Part shown: in pieces, positions 44,533 through 53,904 of the stretch | Position numbering within the stretch: position 1 is the stretch's first letter | Layout: each line of letters begins with the position of its first letter | NCBI RefSeq assembly: GCF_007829335.1 | Contig: NZ_VIWO01000015.1 | Span: 1-64,000, forward strand | DNA length: 64,000 nucleotides | Direction of reading: 5' to 3' | Source: Chitinophaga polysaccharea | Lineage (GTDB): Bacteria; Bacteroidota; Bacteroidia; Chitinophagales; Chitinophagaceae | Notes under the pieces: generated by a model | Databases searched by the model: none | Seen by the model: only the letters and a program-made list of their open reading frames with translations | Told to the model about the DNA's origin: nothing | Position numbers and translations under genes: made by a program

Positions 44533-44698
44533 ATGTATTGAACGTGTTATTGTACGACTTTACGGGAAGTATTAATTTTTCATTAGAGTTATAATCGCAC
44601 TGAGAATCCCTAATATTGGTCTGTCTACTATCCTGATATTTATTGTTTCTCCTTGTTTGTTGAGCTGGTAAATAACCTGTGGCTATTTAAATGGTTTT

Positions 44699-45631
44699 AT
44701 GCGTACGTTATATTACAGCTTCATCATGTGTTGCTGCTTATCTGTAAGCCTCCAGGTGTTGGGATTATCAAGGGAAGACAGTCTTAGTAAATACGACAAG
44801 CTGGACTCATCGGAAATAATTGCAGCTTCTTTTACTTATAAGGTAGGTGAACAAGAGCTTGGTCAGGGCGCTATTTTGTGTGTCCCTGATGGATATCGCT
44901 TACTGGATGCCCGGCAAAGCCGGTTATTGGCGGAAAACATCTGGGGTAATCCGGAGGATCCAAATATGCTAGGGGTGCTGTTGCCCCCCAAGACCGCCCC
45001 TACAGACAAAGATTTCAGCGGATTTGTGATTTCATTTGAGCCTTCCGGTCACCTGGACGAACAGGAGGCGGGAAAGATCAACTATAGCCGATTGTTATAT
45101 ACCATGAAGGAGGAGCTGAAAAACTATAATGTATTGCGCAGCCGGCATGGCGAAGGGGCTATTAATAGTATGGACTGGGCTTTTCCTCCCTATTTTGATA
45201 AGAAGAATCATTCCCTTCACTGGGCCAGGGTATTGCATTTTGCCGACAAGCAACCCGCCATACTTAATTATGAGGTTCGGTTTTTGAGCAGAAGTGGTGC
45301 ATTATGTTTTACCGCTGTCGGCAAACCCACAGATATGGCTCGTTTGCGGAAACAAATGGAGTTGGTGACTGCCGCTGCCCGTTTTTCTGCAGGAAATAGC
45401 TACACTGATTTTAATCCCAGGACAGACGTGGCCGCCCAATGGACTCCTGAAATTACGATGGTGAGCACCAGTATATTATCTGTCGATAAAATCCTGTCGG
45501 GATTACGGAGTATATTATTAACAGTATTGGTATCCCTATGTATGGTATTATTTGTATATGTTATGCAGTATTATCATCACCACCGTCGTAAACCTACCTA
45601 TCGGAAGATGATAGATGAGCGTTTGAACTAA
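44699..45631 (+). CDS. DUF2167 membrane-anchored protein
   Basis: A 310-residue protein with a signal peptide (MRTLYYSFIMCCCLSVSLQVLG) and one transmembrane helix near the C-terminus (SILLTVLVSLCMVLFVYVM). The body, GAILCVPDGYRLLDARQSRLLAENIWGNPED, is characteristic of DUF2167, a family of periplasmic membrane-anchored proteins with unknown role. A very strong terminator follows. Confidence 0.85.
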   Translation: MRTLYYSFIMCCCLSVSLQVLGLSREDSLSKYDKLDSSEIIAASFTYKVGEQELGQGAILCVPDGYRLLDARQSRLLAENIWGNPEDPNMLGVLLPPKTAPTDKDFSGFVISFEPSGHLDEQEAGKINYSRLLYTMKEELKNYNVLRSRHGEGAINSMDWAFPPYFDKKNHSLHWARVLHFADKQPAILNYEVRFLSRSGALCFTAVGKPTDMARLRKQMELVTAAARFSAGNSYTDFNPRTDVAAQWTPEITMVSTSILSVDKILSGLRSILLTVLVSLCMVLFVYVMQYYHHHRRKPTYRKMIDERLN

Positions 45632-45970
45632 AGTCAAAAACCAACAACGATAAAACTATAAAGCGAATAACCCGGGAAATTCTCCCAGGTTATTCGCTTT
45701 ATAGTTTTTTATGCCCAAACGTTTTCAAGATTTTCCTGTAACATAATTATTTCTTAGTCGTCTTTTTATCGTTCCAACAACATTTACCATTCATCCCATT
45801 CTATAAACCGCTTGTGTAATGCTATGTACTGTGTAATACATAATACCTACTTTTACATCGTAGCAGTTAATCTAATGTAGTGGTTTAACCATTGTAGTAT
45901 ATTAACTAAGGTTCTAAAGAAACAAACTATCAGACCAAATAACATCTAAAACACTCTAAATCACCCTTAT
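45632..45970. other. Intergenic region between DUF2167 and the barrel protein
   Basis: No gene is visible in these 339 nt. The DUF2167 terminator occupies the first 80 nt. The rest is AT-rich and presumably carries the promoter of the barrel-protein gene; only a weak -7-like TACTTTTA is seen. Confidence 0.6.
45652..45710 (+). terminator. DUF2167 gene terminator
   Basis: A stem of about 24 bp with one bulge (arms near 45653-45677 and 45683-45706) followed by six T residues. Confidence 0.88.
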
Positions 45971-48445
45971 ATGAAACCAGGTTTTAAAGCTATCGCGTTA
46001 TCAGTGAGTATGTTAACCACGGCTTTAACTACAATTGCCCAAAATGCTCCAGGCGTAGGAGGGCAAATCACCCAAAATGGAAATAGACCGGTAGAGTTTG
46101 CTACTGTGACTTTATTAAAAGCAAAAGATTCATCGCTGGTAAAAGGAGCGATTGCAGATATAAATGGTAAATATGAATTTGAACAGGTGAAACAGGGCCA
46201 GTACCTGGTAGCCGCAGTATCAGTGGGTATGAACAAAGCCTACAGCAGTGCCTTTGAAGTAGGAAACGGCCGTGTAAGCGTACCTGCTGTTACCTTACAG
46301 GCAGTTTCCAAAGCTTTAAAAGGAGTAGATGTAACCGCCCGCCGGCCTTTTGTAGAGCAGAAGGCTGACAAAATGGTGGTGAACGTAGAAAACAGCATTA
46401 CCGCTTCCGGTGGTTCCGCGATGGAAGTACTGGAGAAGTCGCCTACTATTACTGTCGATAAAGATGGTAACATTTCCATGAAAGGTAAGGCGGGCGTAGT
46501 GATTATGATAGATGGCAAACCAACCAATATGACCTCCCAGGACGTTGCCGAGCTGCTTAAAAGCATGCCAGCTGCCAATCTCGACCAGATTGAGCTGATT
46601 GCAAATCCTTCCGCCAGGTATGATGCAGCCGGCAACGCGGGAATCATCAACATAAAACTAAAAAAGAACGCCAACTACGGAACCAACGGTAGTGTAAATC
46701 TGGGAGGTATACAAGGGGAGCGACCCCGCTATAATGGTGGCCTGAACCTGAACCATCGCACTGCTAAAATGAACATATTTGGTTCCTATAACTATAGCCA
46801 TCGGGAAAACCAGCAGGAACTCACTGTTTACCGTTCTTATATGGAAGATGGCCAACAGAAGGTCTACGACCAGGCCAACAATATGACACAAAAATCGAAC
46901 TACCAGGGCGGAAAAATAGGGGCAGATTACTTCCTCAGTAAAGGACATACAATTGGTGTGATGATAGATCTGAGCTCAAATCACCGGTTTTTCCCTACCT
47001 ATGCCAATACCCTTATTGGTAACGGACAGCGGGTAGATTCTATCCTGAGCACAAATACTAACTATGACGGGAAATGGAAGAGAGGGGCTTATAATATCAA
47101 CTACCGCGGTGTGCTGGATTCTACTGGCAGGGAACTGAATGTGGACCTGGACTACGCCAGGAATACCAACCGTCAGCTGACCGACTTATACGCCTTTTCA
47201 CGTGGTACCAATGAGAAACTACTACTGGGCAGTGATACTTCCCGTTCTAACCAGCCCTCTACTATTGATATTAAAACAGCAAAAATAGATTATATCCAAC
47301 CATTGAAGCATCAGGCTAAACTGGAAGTTGGTGCGAAAGTAAGTTTTGTGACCAGCGATAATAATGCCCGCTTCGATTCTCTGAGAATGGGTAACTGGAT
47401 GCTGGATGAAAACCGTACCAATCATTTTATCTACAAGGAAAATATCAATGCCGCTTACATCAATTACAACAGGCAGTTTAAAAAGATTGGTGTACAGCTG
47501 GGGCTTCGCGGAGAACAGACGCATATTTCCGGTAGTTCTGCCTCACAGAAAGCGCAACAGCCAGTGCTGGTAAAAAATGATTCTACCTATTTCAACCTGT
47601 TTCCCAGCATGGCATTGACGTATAATATGAATAAGAACAATACATTTGGCTTAACGTATAGCCGTCGCATTCAGCGCCCGAGTTACGACGATCTTAATCC
47701 GTTTGAATTCTATCTCGACAGGTATACCAAACAAGCCGGTAACCCTTATCTGAAGCCACAATACTCCAACAACTTTGAAATTACCCATACATTTAAACAA
47801 TTCCTGATCACTTCCATTGGTTATTCACATACTAAAGACATGATGACCCGGTTGCTGGAATCAGATGTCGATAAGTCCACCGGCGACAGTTCCATTCTGC
47901 GCTACAAATATATGAACGTGGCGAAATCGGATAATTTCAACCTGAATGTGTCTATGCCAATGCCTGTTACTAAATGGTGGACGAGCTTTACCACATTATC
48001 TGTTTCCTACTCCAATTTCCAGACAGTTGTGAATAATAATAACGTGAAAACAGCTTCTGCTGCCTTCTTTGGCCGTACCCAGCACACCTTTACCATCACT
48101 AAAAAAATTGCTGCTGAAGCTACCTTCTTCTATGTGTCTCCGCAGGTGACTGAGGAAGGGTTATTTAAAATGAAGGCAATGAGTTCACTGGACCTGGGCG
48201 CCTCTATGAAAGTGCTGAACAATAAAGGATCGGTGAAACTGAATGTGAGTGATATTTTCAGGACCAGCTACTTCCGGGGTGATTTTAGCAATGCGGGCAG
48301 ATATACAGCGGTTGCCAACAGGTGGGATTCACGGCAGGTGCGTTTAAGCTTCAACTATCGCTTTGGGAACACTAATGTAAAAGCAGCCCGTACCCGTCAA
48401 ACCGGTCTGGAAGCAGAACAGAGTCGCGTAAAAGGAGGTAATTAA
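45971..48445 (+). CDS. Outer-membrane beta-barrel family protein (TonB-receptor-like)
   Basis: An 824-residue exported protein. After the signal peptide comes a carboxypeptidase-regulatory-like repeat (NRPVEFATVTLLKAKDSSLVKGAI and EFEQVKQGQYLV), a plug-like domain with VVIMIDGKPTNMTSQDVAELLKSMPA and IANPSARYDAAGNAGIINIKLKK, and a large C-terminal barrel of many aromatic-rich strands. The architecture fits the outer-membrane barrel family (OMP_b-brl_3) related to TonB-dependent receptors. No TonB box is evident and no SusD partner is adjacent. It probably sits in the outer membrane, with unknown ligand. The ECF operon begins 319 nt downstream. Confidence 0.85.
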   Translation: MKPGFKAIALSVSMLTTALTTIAQNAPGVGGQITQNGNRPVEFATVTLLKAKDSSLVKGAIADINGKYEFEQVKQGQYLVAAVSVGMNKAYSSAFEVGNGRVSVPAVTLQAVSKALKGVDVTARRPFVEQKADKMVVNVENSITASGGSAMEVLEKSPTITVDKDGNISMKGKAGVVIMIDGKPTNMTSQDVAELLKSMPAANLDQIELIANPSARYDAAGNAGIINIKLKKNANYGTNGSVNLGGIQGERPRYNGGLNLNHRTAKMNIFGSYNYSHRENQQELTVYRSYMEDGQQKVYDQANNMTQKSNYQGGKIGADYFLSKGHTIGVMIDLSSNHRFFPTYANTLIGNGQRVDSILSTNTNYDGKWKRGAYNINYRGVLDSTGRELNVDLDYARNTNRQLTDLYAFSRGTNEKLLLGSDTSRSNQPSTIDIKTAKIDYIQPLKHQAKLEVGAKVSFVTSDNNARFDSLRMGNWMLDENRTNHFIYKENINAAYINYNRQFKKIGVQLGLRGEQTHISGSSASQKAQQPVLVKNDSTYFNLFPSMALTYNMNKNNTFGLTYSRRIQRPSYDDLNPFEFYLDRYTKQAGNPYLKPQYSNNFEITHTFKQFLITSIGYSHTKDMMTRLLESDVDKSTGDSSILRYKYMNVAKSDNFNLNVSMPMPVTKWWTSFTTLSVSYSNFQTVVNNNNVKTASAAFFGRTQHTFTITKKIAAEATFFYVSPQVTEEGLFKMKAMSSLDLGASMKVLNNKGSVKLNVSDIFRTSYFRGDFSNAGRYTAVANRWDSRQVRLSFNYRFGNTNVKAARTRQTGLEAEQSRVKGGN

Positions 48446-48473
48446 GATGGTTTTTTAGGTATATAAGGATGGA

Positions 48474-48506
48474 AAAACGTAGTCAGTTAGCTGGCTGCGT
48501 TTTCCT
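48474..48506 (+). terminator. Barrel-protein gene terminator
   Basis: AAAACGTAGTCAG pairs with CTGGCTGCGTTTT (two G-U pairs), followed by a T-rich stretch. Confidence 0.65.
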
Positions 48507-48733
48507 TTCACACTTTCCAACATGAAGATGTACAGGTTTCATCACAAGAAATAGCGGTTTGGTATAATTTGATGATGTTGGGTAGGTGATTCCGCTAATT
48601 TTGAAAAACTTTTTATCCCCGGCCCCTTTCATCCATTTTTTATAATTGTTTAATAATTAATAAGATAGGCATATTTGAATTAGTGAATACGGGCATCGTA
48701 TCACATTAAACGGGAAAAAACTAATTGCCGCCG

Positions 48734-48760
48734 TGCAACCTTTTTTACAATTACTGTCTT
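48734..48760 (+). promoter_or_regulatory. Possible ECF-type autoregulated promoter
   Basis: TGCAACC (48734-48740) followed 15 nt later by GTCTT (48756-48760) resembles ECF sigma promoters, with a -35 GCAACC block and a -10 GTC core. Initiation would fall at or near the start codon. Assignment is inference. Confidence 0.35.
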
Positions 48761-48764
48761 TATA

Positions 48765-49331
48765 ATGAAAGCATCAGCCACTAACTTGAATCAAACGCAA
48801 ATAGCAGAGAATGTAATAGACCGCTGCAAGAAGGGGGATGTACGCGCATTCCATGACTTGTACAACGCCTATGCGGCTGCTATGTATAACATCTGCCTGC
48901 GTATGACCAACAACGTGAGCGATGCAGAGGATACTTTGCAGGAAGCATTTATCCAGGTACACAAGCATATTGGAAAGCTGGAAAGGGACGCCAGCGTCAG
49001 TGCCTGGATAAAACGGATTGTGGTAAACCACTGTTTAAATACCTTACGTAAAAAGAAAGTGTATTTTGAAGACGTGGAAGAGGTAGAAGTAATGGCGGAA
49101 GACGGCATTGATGAGGCTCAGTTCAGCTGGACCGTTGCCGCTGTGAAGTCTGCCATCCATGGCTTACCACACGGATACCGCACGGTGTTGAATCTTTATC
49201 TTTTTGAATCGTATTCACACCGGGAGATAGCAGAGATGCTGGGTATCACAGAGTCGACCGTTAAAACGCAGTACATGCGTGCAAAGGAGAAGGTAAGACA
49301 GATTGTAAAACAGCAAAATGTAACTCGTTGA
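48765..49331 (+). CDS. ECF RNA polymerase sigma factor
   Basis: A 188-residue ECF sigma factor. Region 2 is FHDLYNAYAAAMYNICLRMTNNVSDAEDTLQEAFIQV; region 4 is GLPHGYRTVLNLYLFESYSHREIAEMLGITESTVKTQYMRAKEKV. The stop overlaps the ATG of the next gene (TGATG), so the anti-sigma-like protein is translationally coupled. It probably controls this operon and perhaps other envelope genes. Confidence 0.93.
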   Translation: MKASATNLNQTQIAENVIDRCKKGDVRAFHDLYNAYAAAMYNICLRMTNNVSDAEDTLQEAFIQVHKHIGKLERDASVSAWIKRIVVNHCLNTLRKKKVYFEDVEEVEVMAEDGIDEAQFSWTVAAVKSAIHGLPHGYRTVLNLYLFESYSHREIAEMLGITESTVKTQYMRAKEKVRQIVKQQNVTR

Positions 49332-49888
49332 TGCCAGACAATTTTGAAAGTTTTATCCAGCAGCACCGGGATGAATTTGAGGGACCGGGGCCATCGCCAC
49401 GGGTTTGGGCTGCATTGGAAAAAGACCTTACGGAACAGCGCCAGGGGAGGGTAGTACAGCTTTTACGGAAAAACTGGTTTAAAGCCGCAGTGATAGCTGT
49501 ATTGATGATTAATGCCGCCGCTATATTCTATTTTACCGGGCATAAACGGCACCAGCAGCAGGAGCTTTCGGCTATATCGCCGGATTTGCAGGAAGCCCGG
49601 ACCTACTATACCACACGTATAAACGCCAAACTACAATTAATAGATGCTTACCCTGCCAATGAGCTGGGGCTGGACAGTACCGCCCGGCAGGAACTGCAAT
49701 TGCGTAATGATACCTATAAAGCACTGGAGAAAGAGTTAAAAAATAACCCGGGCAATGAAAGAATCCGTGCTGCACTCATACGATATTACCAGCTGAAGCT
49801 GGATCTCCTGGACAAAATATTGGAAGAACTGCAGGATAGACATGCAGTTCCCGGTCATACAAAAAAACAATATGAAGTTGAGATTTAG
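49331..49888 (+). CDS. Putative anti-sigma factor
   Basis: A 185-residue membrane protein. The N-terminal cytosolic part (about 1-58), with FEGPGPSPRVWAALEKDL, is followed by one transmembrane helix (WFKAAVIAVLMINAAAIFYF) and a helical periplasmic part. The topology and its position overlapping the ECF sigma gene support an anti-sigma role, but no zinc-binding HxxxCxxC motif is seen. Its end overlaps the next gene by 17 nt. The role is inference from context. Confidence 0.75.
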   Translation: MPDNFESFIQQHRDEFEGPGPSPRVWAALEKDLTEQRQGRVVQLLRKNWFKAAVIAVLMINAAAIFYFTGHKRHQQQELSAISPDLQEARTYYTTRINAKLQLIDAYPANELGLDSTARQELQLRNDTYKALEKELKNNPGNERIRAALIRYYQLKLDLLDKILEELQDRHAVPGHTKKQYEVEI

Positions 49889-50954
49889 ATGCTTATTATT
49901 TCTGCTACTGCCGCTACTGGCGCAAGCTCACAACGGATCTACGGTGTACAAGAAAACAATTGTGAAAACGTTTTCGGTTGGTGATAATGCGGCATTAAAT
50001 CTTTCCAACAAGTATGGCAAGATTATTTTTCACGCCTGGAACAAGAACGAAATCAAAGCTACTATCACCATTACGGGCTTTGGAAAGAACGATGAACAGG
50101 CGCGTGCCATTGCAGAAATGGTAGATATTGACGCTGATCAGAGTAACAGCAGCGTATCGATGCGTACGGCCTACAACCCTGGTAAAAGTAGTTCCGGGTG
50201 GTTTTCCTGGGGTGGTAAAATGGACTCCAAGGATTATGTAAACATTGACTACGATGTATATATCCCGGAGAGTTTAAGAAAACTGATGGTCGCTAACCAG
50301 TTTGGAGATGTGATAGCAGATAAGTTTAGTTTCCCGGTGGTAATGGAATTAAACTATTGCACCTTTGATATCCGGGAAGCGGAAGACCTGAGTTTCCGGA
50401 TCAATTACTGCGATAAAGGCAAAATTGGTAAAGCGGATAAAGTAGACGTAAGAGGAAATTATTCTAATGTGCGCGCCGACCAGCTCGGTAGCCTGAGCAC
50501 CAGCTCTAACTATAGTGAATATGCCGTGGACAGGGTAGGCGAATTGAAGATCTCTGCCAACTATGATAATTATAAGATAGATCATGTTGATCAGGCAAGT
50601 GGCAGATGCACCTATTCCGATGTGCGCATGGAGGAGTTGCAACAGGCTATTAATATGAACATGACTTACGGAGATGTGAAAGTAGGCAAAGTGGGCACTG
50701 GTTTTAAATCGGCCGATTTCCAGCTTACCTATTCTGATATCAAGATAACTTTTTCCCGCCGTCAGCCACTCTCTATCGTTGCCAACCTGGTGTATGGCAA
50801 TATAAAAGTGGACGGGTTTGAACTGAAGAACGTTGTTTCCAACAAGAAAAACGCGAACCATGATTACTCTGCGCAGGCAGGGGGAGGCAGTGAATCATCT
50901 CCCTATATAAAAATACGGGGCACCAACTCAGATGCTAAACTAGATACTTACTAA
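49872..50954 (+). CDS. DUF4097-like exported beta-helix protein
   Basis: A 360-residue exported protein from MKLRFRCLLFLLLPLLAQAH. The body is a repetitive beta structure of 18-25-residue units (SFRINYCDKGKIGKADKVDV, SSNYSEYAVDRVGELKISAN, TYSDVRMEELQQ), as in DUF4097-type adhesin-like proteins. No catalytic residues are seen. It is the third gene of the ECF operon, overlapping the anti-sigma gene, so it is probably made with it. It likely sits in the periplasm or on the surface. Confidence 0.8.
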   Translation: MKLRFRCLLFLLLPLLAQAHNGSTVYKKTIVKTFSVGDNAALNLSNKYGKIIFHAWNKNEIKATITITGFGKNDEQARAIAEMVDIDADQSNSSVSMRTAYNPGKSSSGWFSWGGKMDSKDYVNIDYDVYIPESLRKLMVANQFGDVIADKFSFPVVMELNYCTFDIREAEDLSFRINYCDKGKIGKADKVDVRGNYSNVRADQLGSLSTSSNYSEYAVDRVGELKISANYDNYKIDHVDQASGRCTYSDVRMEELQQAINMNMTYGDVKVGKVGTGFKSADFQLTYSDIKITFSRRQPLSIVANLVYGNIKVDGFELKNVVSNKKNANHDYSAQAGGGSESSPYIKIRGTNSDAKLDTY

Positions 50955-50997
50955 CCTGTTATAACGCCATTCTAAAACCTGATAAAAGAGTTACACT

Positions 50998-51732
50998 ATG
51001 AAACGTTTTGTTAATTATTTCCTCTTTGCATTACCATTGTTGTTGACCACTACCTTACTTGTTTCCTTTTCCTGTAACAGGAATGAACGGATCAGGGGGA
51101 ATGGTGAAGTAAAAGAGGAATCCAGGAACGCAGCTCCATTTAAAGATATCAGCACCTCCGGTGTTTATAAAGTGATTATACAGCAGGGCAGTAGCCACAG
51201 CATTCGCATAGCCGCAGAAGAGAACCTGCTACCTTATATCCAGACAGAGATATCGGGTGGGGAGCTACAGATTTATACCAAAAAGGGCTATAATATTCAA
51301 CCTACCAAAGATATTGTGGTATATGTAACCTTGGAGAAGGTGGGCACTTTATCGGCCAGTGGAGCCAGTGCATTTATCAGCAAGGGTACGCTGAACAGCG
51401 ATTTACTGGAGCTGAGATTCAGCGGGGCCGCAGATGCCAAATTGGATATTAATGCCCGAAAGCTGAAGGTGGGAGTATCCGGCGCCAGCAAAATTAAGCT
51501 GAGCGGCACTTCCGACCGTGCTGAATATGGGGTATCCGGTGCTGCCGATATCAGGGCACTGGACCTGGCCACTGATGATGCGCAGGTGGATATTTCCGGT
51601 ACCGGGAAAGCAGAAGTGTTTGTTCAGAAAAAGCTGAATGTCGGCATTTCCGGTATGGGTAGGGTACACTATAAAGGAGATCCTTCCGTTACCAAGTCGA
51701 TATCCGGTGCGGGTAATATCAGTAAGATTTAA
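50998..51732 (+). CDS. DUF2807 (head GIN domain) lipoprotein
   Basis: A 244-residue lipoprotein with a signal ending TTLLVSFSC. It has the DUF2807 pattern: AAPFKDISTSGVYKVIIQQGSS, then repeats rich in SGAS such as LSASGASAFISKGTL, RFSGAADAKLDINA and GVSGASKIKLSGTS, indicating a beta-helix. DUF2807 genes often accompany ECF/anti-sigma or DUF4097 genes in Bacteroidota. It is the fourth gene of the operon, 43 nt after the third. Its role is not established. Confidence 0.88.
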   Translation: MKRFVNYFLFALPLLLTTTLLVSFSCNRNERIRGNGEVKEESRNAAPFKDISTSGVYKVIIQQGSSHSIRIAAEENLLPYIQTEISGGELQIYTKKGYNIQPTKDIVVYVTLEKVGTLSASGASAFISKGTLNSDLLELRFSGAADAKLDINARKLKVGVSGASKIKLSGTSDRAEYGVSGAADIRALDLATDDAQVDISGTGKAEVFVQKKLNVGISGMGRVHYKGDPSVTKSISGAGNISKI

Positions 51733-51825
51733 TAACAAGTTAGATTTAGAGTATATATCGGGCCGGTAGTTCTCTACCTGCCTTTTCTTTTTTATATTTG
51801 CTGTTCGAATATAAAATTTATAATT

Positions 51826-52317
51826 ATGCCGTCCTTTGATATTGTCAGCAAAGTAGATTTACAGACCCTGGATAACGCTATTAACACGGTGAAGAAAGAG
51901 ATCACGAACCGATATGATTTCAAAGGATCACATGTGGAGATAGCATTGAATAAGAAAGAACTGACGCTCAATATAGAGGTAGAGAGTGATATGAAGCTGG
52001 GGCAGTTGCTGGATGTGTTGGTTAGCCGCACTATGCGCCAGGGCTTGGATGCCAGTATTTATGACCTGAGTAAGGAGCCATACCAGAGCGGGAAGGTATT
52101 TAAGAAAGATGTGACGGTACGTAATGGGATCAAACAGGATGATGCGAAGAAGATTGTGAAGCTGATTAAAGATTCCGGGTTGAAGGTACAGGCCGCCATT
52201 ATGGATGATATTGTGCGGGTAACAGGTAAGAAAATAGATGATTTACAGGATGTTATACAAGCGTGTCGGGAAGCCAACCTGGGTATTCCATTACAGTATA
52301 TAAATATGAAATCCTGA
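51826..52317 (+). CDS. yajQ: YajQ family nucleotide-binding protein
   Basis: A 163-residue protein beginning MPSFDIVSKVDLQTLDNAINTVKKEITNRYDFKGS, the YajQ signature, and ending with DDLQDVIQACREANLGIPLQYINMKS. Two ferredoxin-like domains are expected. Homologues bind cyclic di-GMP or nucleotides and may affect transcription; the ligand is not fixed here. It starts 93 nt after the ECF operon and is followed by rpmE2, which has its own promoter. Confidence 0.93.
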   Translation: MPSFDIVSKVDLQTLDNAINTVKKEITNRYDFKGSHVEIALNKKELTLNIEVESDMKLGQLLDVLVSRTMRQGLDASIYDLSKEPYQSGKVFKKDVTVRNGIKQDDAKKIVKLIKDSGLKVQAAIMDDIVRVTGKKIDDLQDVIQACREANLGIPLQYINMKS

Positions 52318-52334
52318 TTTTTTTAATAATAATC

Positions 52335-52365
52335 TTTGGGTGTTAAAGAAATTTAGTTAACTTTG
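52335..52365 (+). promoter_or_regulatory. rpmE2 promoter
   Basis: TTTG (52335-52338), 19 nt, TAACTTTG (52358-52365): a full match to the Bacteroidota consensus. Initiation near 52370 gives a leader of about 22 nt. Confidence 0.75.
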
Positions 52366-52391
52366 CACCCTGTATTTACAATAATTTTGAT

Positions 52392-52643
52392 ATGAAACAG
52401 GGAATCCATCCAGAAAGTTACAGATTTGTGATATTTAAAGATATGTCAAACGGAGATAGCTTTTTAAGCCGTTCTACCGCGCCTTCCAAAGAAACTGCAA
52501 AGTGGGAAGATGGTAACGAGTATCCGTTGATTAAGTTGGAAATTTCCAATACTTCTCACCCTTTCTATACTGGTAAGAACGTATTGGTGGATACCGCAGG
52601 ACGTATTGATAAATTCAACAAACGTTACGCTAAGAAAGCTTAG
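52392..52643 (+). CDS. rpmE2: 50S ribosomal protein L31 type B
   Basis: An 83-residue type B L31. It begins MKQGIHPESYRFVIFKDMSNGDSFL and ends GRIDKFNKRYAKKA. The zinc-binding cysteines of type A L31 are absent, so it does not need zinc. It sits in the large subunit. A consensus promoter lies upstream and a terminator follows. Confidence 0.97.
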   Translation: MKQGIHPESYRFVIFKDMSNGDSFLSRSTAPSKETAKWEDGNEYPLIKLEISNTSHPFYTGKNVLVDTAGRIDKFNKRYAKKA

Positions 52644-52668
52644 TTGCTAAGTAAAATATTTTTTAGGG

Positions 52669-52700
52669 AAATCCCATCGGCTTATCGATGGGATTTTTTA
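52669..52700 (+). terminator. rpmE2 terminator
   Basis: AATCCCATCG pairs with CGATGGGATT around a short loop, followed by six T residues. Confidence 0.9.
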
Positions 52701-52712
52701 TTTTAGTTCCCT

Positions 52713-53891
52713 ATGGAGCGTAATTACATTCTTATTGACACGCCCGTACGTGAACTGTTGTTCCCCTTTACGCATACAAGACCCGTTGCCACCTGCAGAG
52801 TAGGAATACTTACCATACAGGAAAAATGGGAGCGTTGGCTGGGTACAGGAGTGAGCCATTTTACCGTACCGCATCTGCAGGATAAGTTTCCCTTGCAGCA
52901 TAAGTTACCCGATACTGTTAATATTTTAATCTGTGGGCACCTGTTGCCCGATGCTGATTTACTGGCAGCGATCCGGGCCCTGGAGCCGGAGCAGGAGTTG
53001 TATAAAGACAACCAGTTGCTGGCGAAAGCGGTATTGGGGGCGGAGGTACCAGTATTGACCAGTAGTCATCGTAAAAATTATCCAGGGGAAGTACTGGGAA
53101 TTTATAAGCCTTGGGATATCTTTGCGCTCAACGACAAAGCAATCAGGGCAGATTTTAAGCTGTTAACGGCGGGCAGAACCTCTGCTCCCATATCATCCAC
53201 CAATCAGATCATACATCCGGCAGACATTTTCCTGGAGCCCGGGGCTACAGTAGAGTGTAGTGTATTAAATGCAGCTACGGGACCGATATATATCGGGAAA
53301 GATGCGCAGGTGATGGAGGGTTGTTTGATCAGGGGGGCTTTGGCGATGAATGAGGGAGCGGTATTGAAGATGGGAACGAAGGTGTATGGGGCTACCACGC
53401 TGGGGCCTTATTGTACTGGTGGGGGAGAGATTAAAAATAGTGTGTTCTTTGGTTATTCCAATAAAGGGCATGATGGTTACCTGGGAGATGCGGTGATTGG
53501 CGAGTGGTGTAACCTGGGCGCCAATACTTCCTGTTCTAACCTGAAGAATAACGTATCGGCGGTGCATGTTTGGATAGAGGGCTTGGGACGGCCTATGGCA
53601 GCGGGTAACAAATGTGGGGTATTGATGGGAGATTATAGTCGCTGTGGTATTAACACCATGTTGAATACCGGTACCGTAATAGGAGTGTCCTGCAATGTAT
53701 TTGGGGGACATTTTCCGGCCAAATTTGTACCTTCTTTCAGTTGGGGCGACGATGGACAGTATCGTTTGCCGGAGGCGCTTAAAGATGCCGGTAAATGGAT
53801 GGCGTTGAAAGGGCGGACGCTAACGGCAAAAGACAGTAGTGTACTGGAGGCGGTATATGAATTAATTTATCAGAAAGACCTTAAAACTTAA
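52713..53891 (+). CDS. Putative sugar nucleotidyltransferase with left-handed beta-helix
   Basis: A 392-residue protein of the GlmU-like Bacteroidota family (NTP_transf_4). The N-terminal part lacks the GxGTRM nucleotide motif, having TRPVATCRVGILTIQEKWE instead. From about residue 170 hexapeptide repeats build a left-handed beta-helix: FLEPGATVECSVLNAATGPI, IRGALAMNEGAVLKMGTKVYG. Members are believed to uridylylate or acetylate sugar phosphates, but activity for this subtype is unproven. It precedes tpiA by 13 nt in one operon. Confidence 0.82.
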   Translation: MERNYILIDTPVRELLFPFTHTRPVATCRVGILTIQEKWERWLGTGVSHFTVPHLQDKFPLQHKLPDTVNILICGHLLPDADLLAAIRALEPEQELYKDNQLLAKAVLGAEVPVLTSSHRKNYPGEVLGIYKPWDIFALNDKAIRADFKLLTAGRTSAPISSTNQIIHPADIFLEPGATVECSVLNAATGPIYIGKDAQVMEGCLIRGALAMNEGAVLKMGTKVYGATTLGPYCTGGGEIKNSVFFGYSNKGHDGYLGDAVIGEWCNLGANTSCSNLKNNVSAVHVWIEGLGRPMAAGNKCGVLMGDYSRCGINTMLNTGTVIGVSCNVFGGHFPAKFVPSFSWGDDGQYRLPEALKDAGKWMALKGRTLTAKDSSVLEAVYELIYQKDLKT

Positions 53892-53904
53892 TATCACAGT
53901 ATTT

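Larger units (their letters stand above)
48446..48764. other. Intergenic region before the ECF sigma gene
   Basis: No gene is visible in these 319 nt. A terminator for the barrel protein lies at 48474-48506, and a possible ECF-type promoter lies at 48734-48760. Confidence 0.6.
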
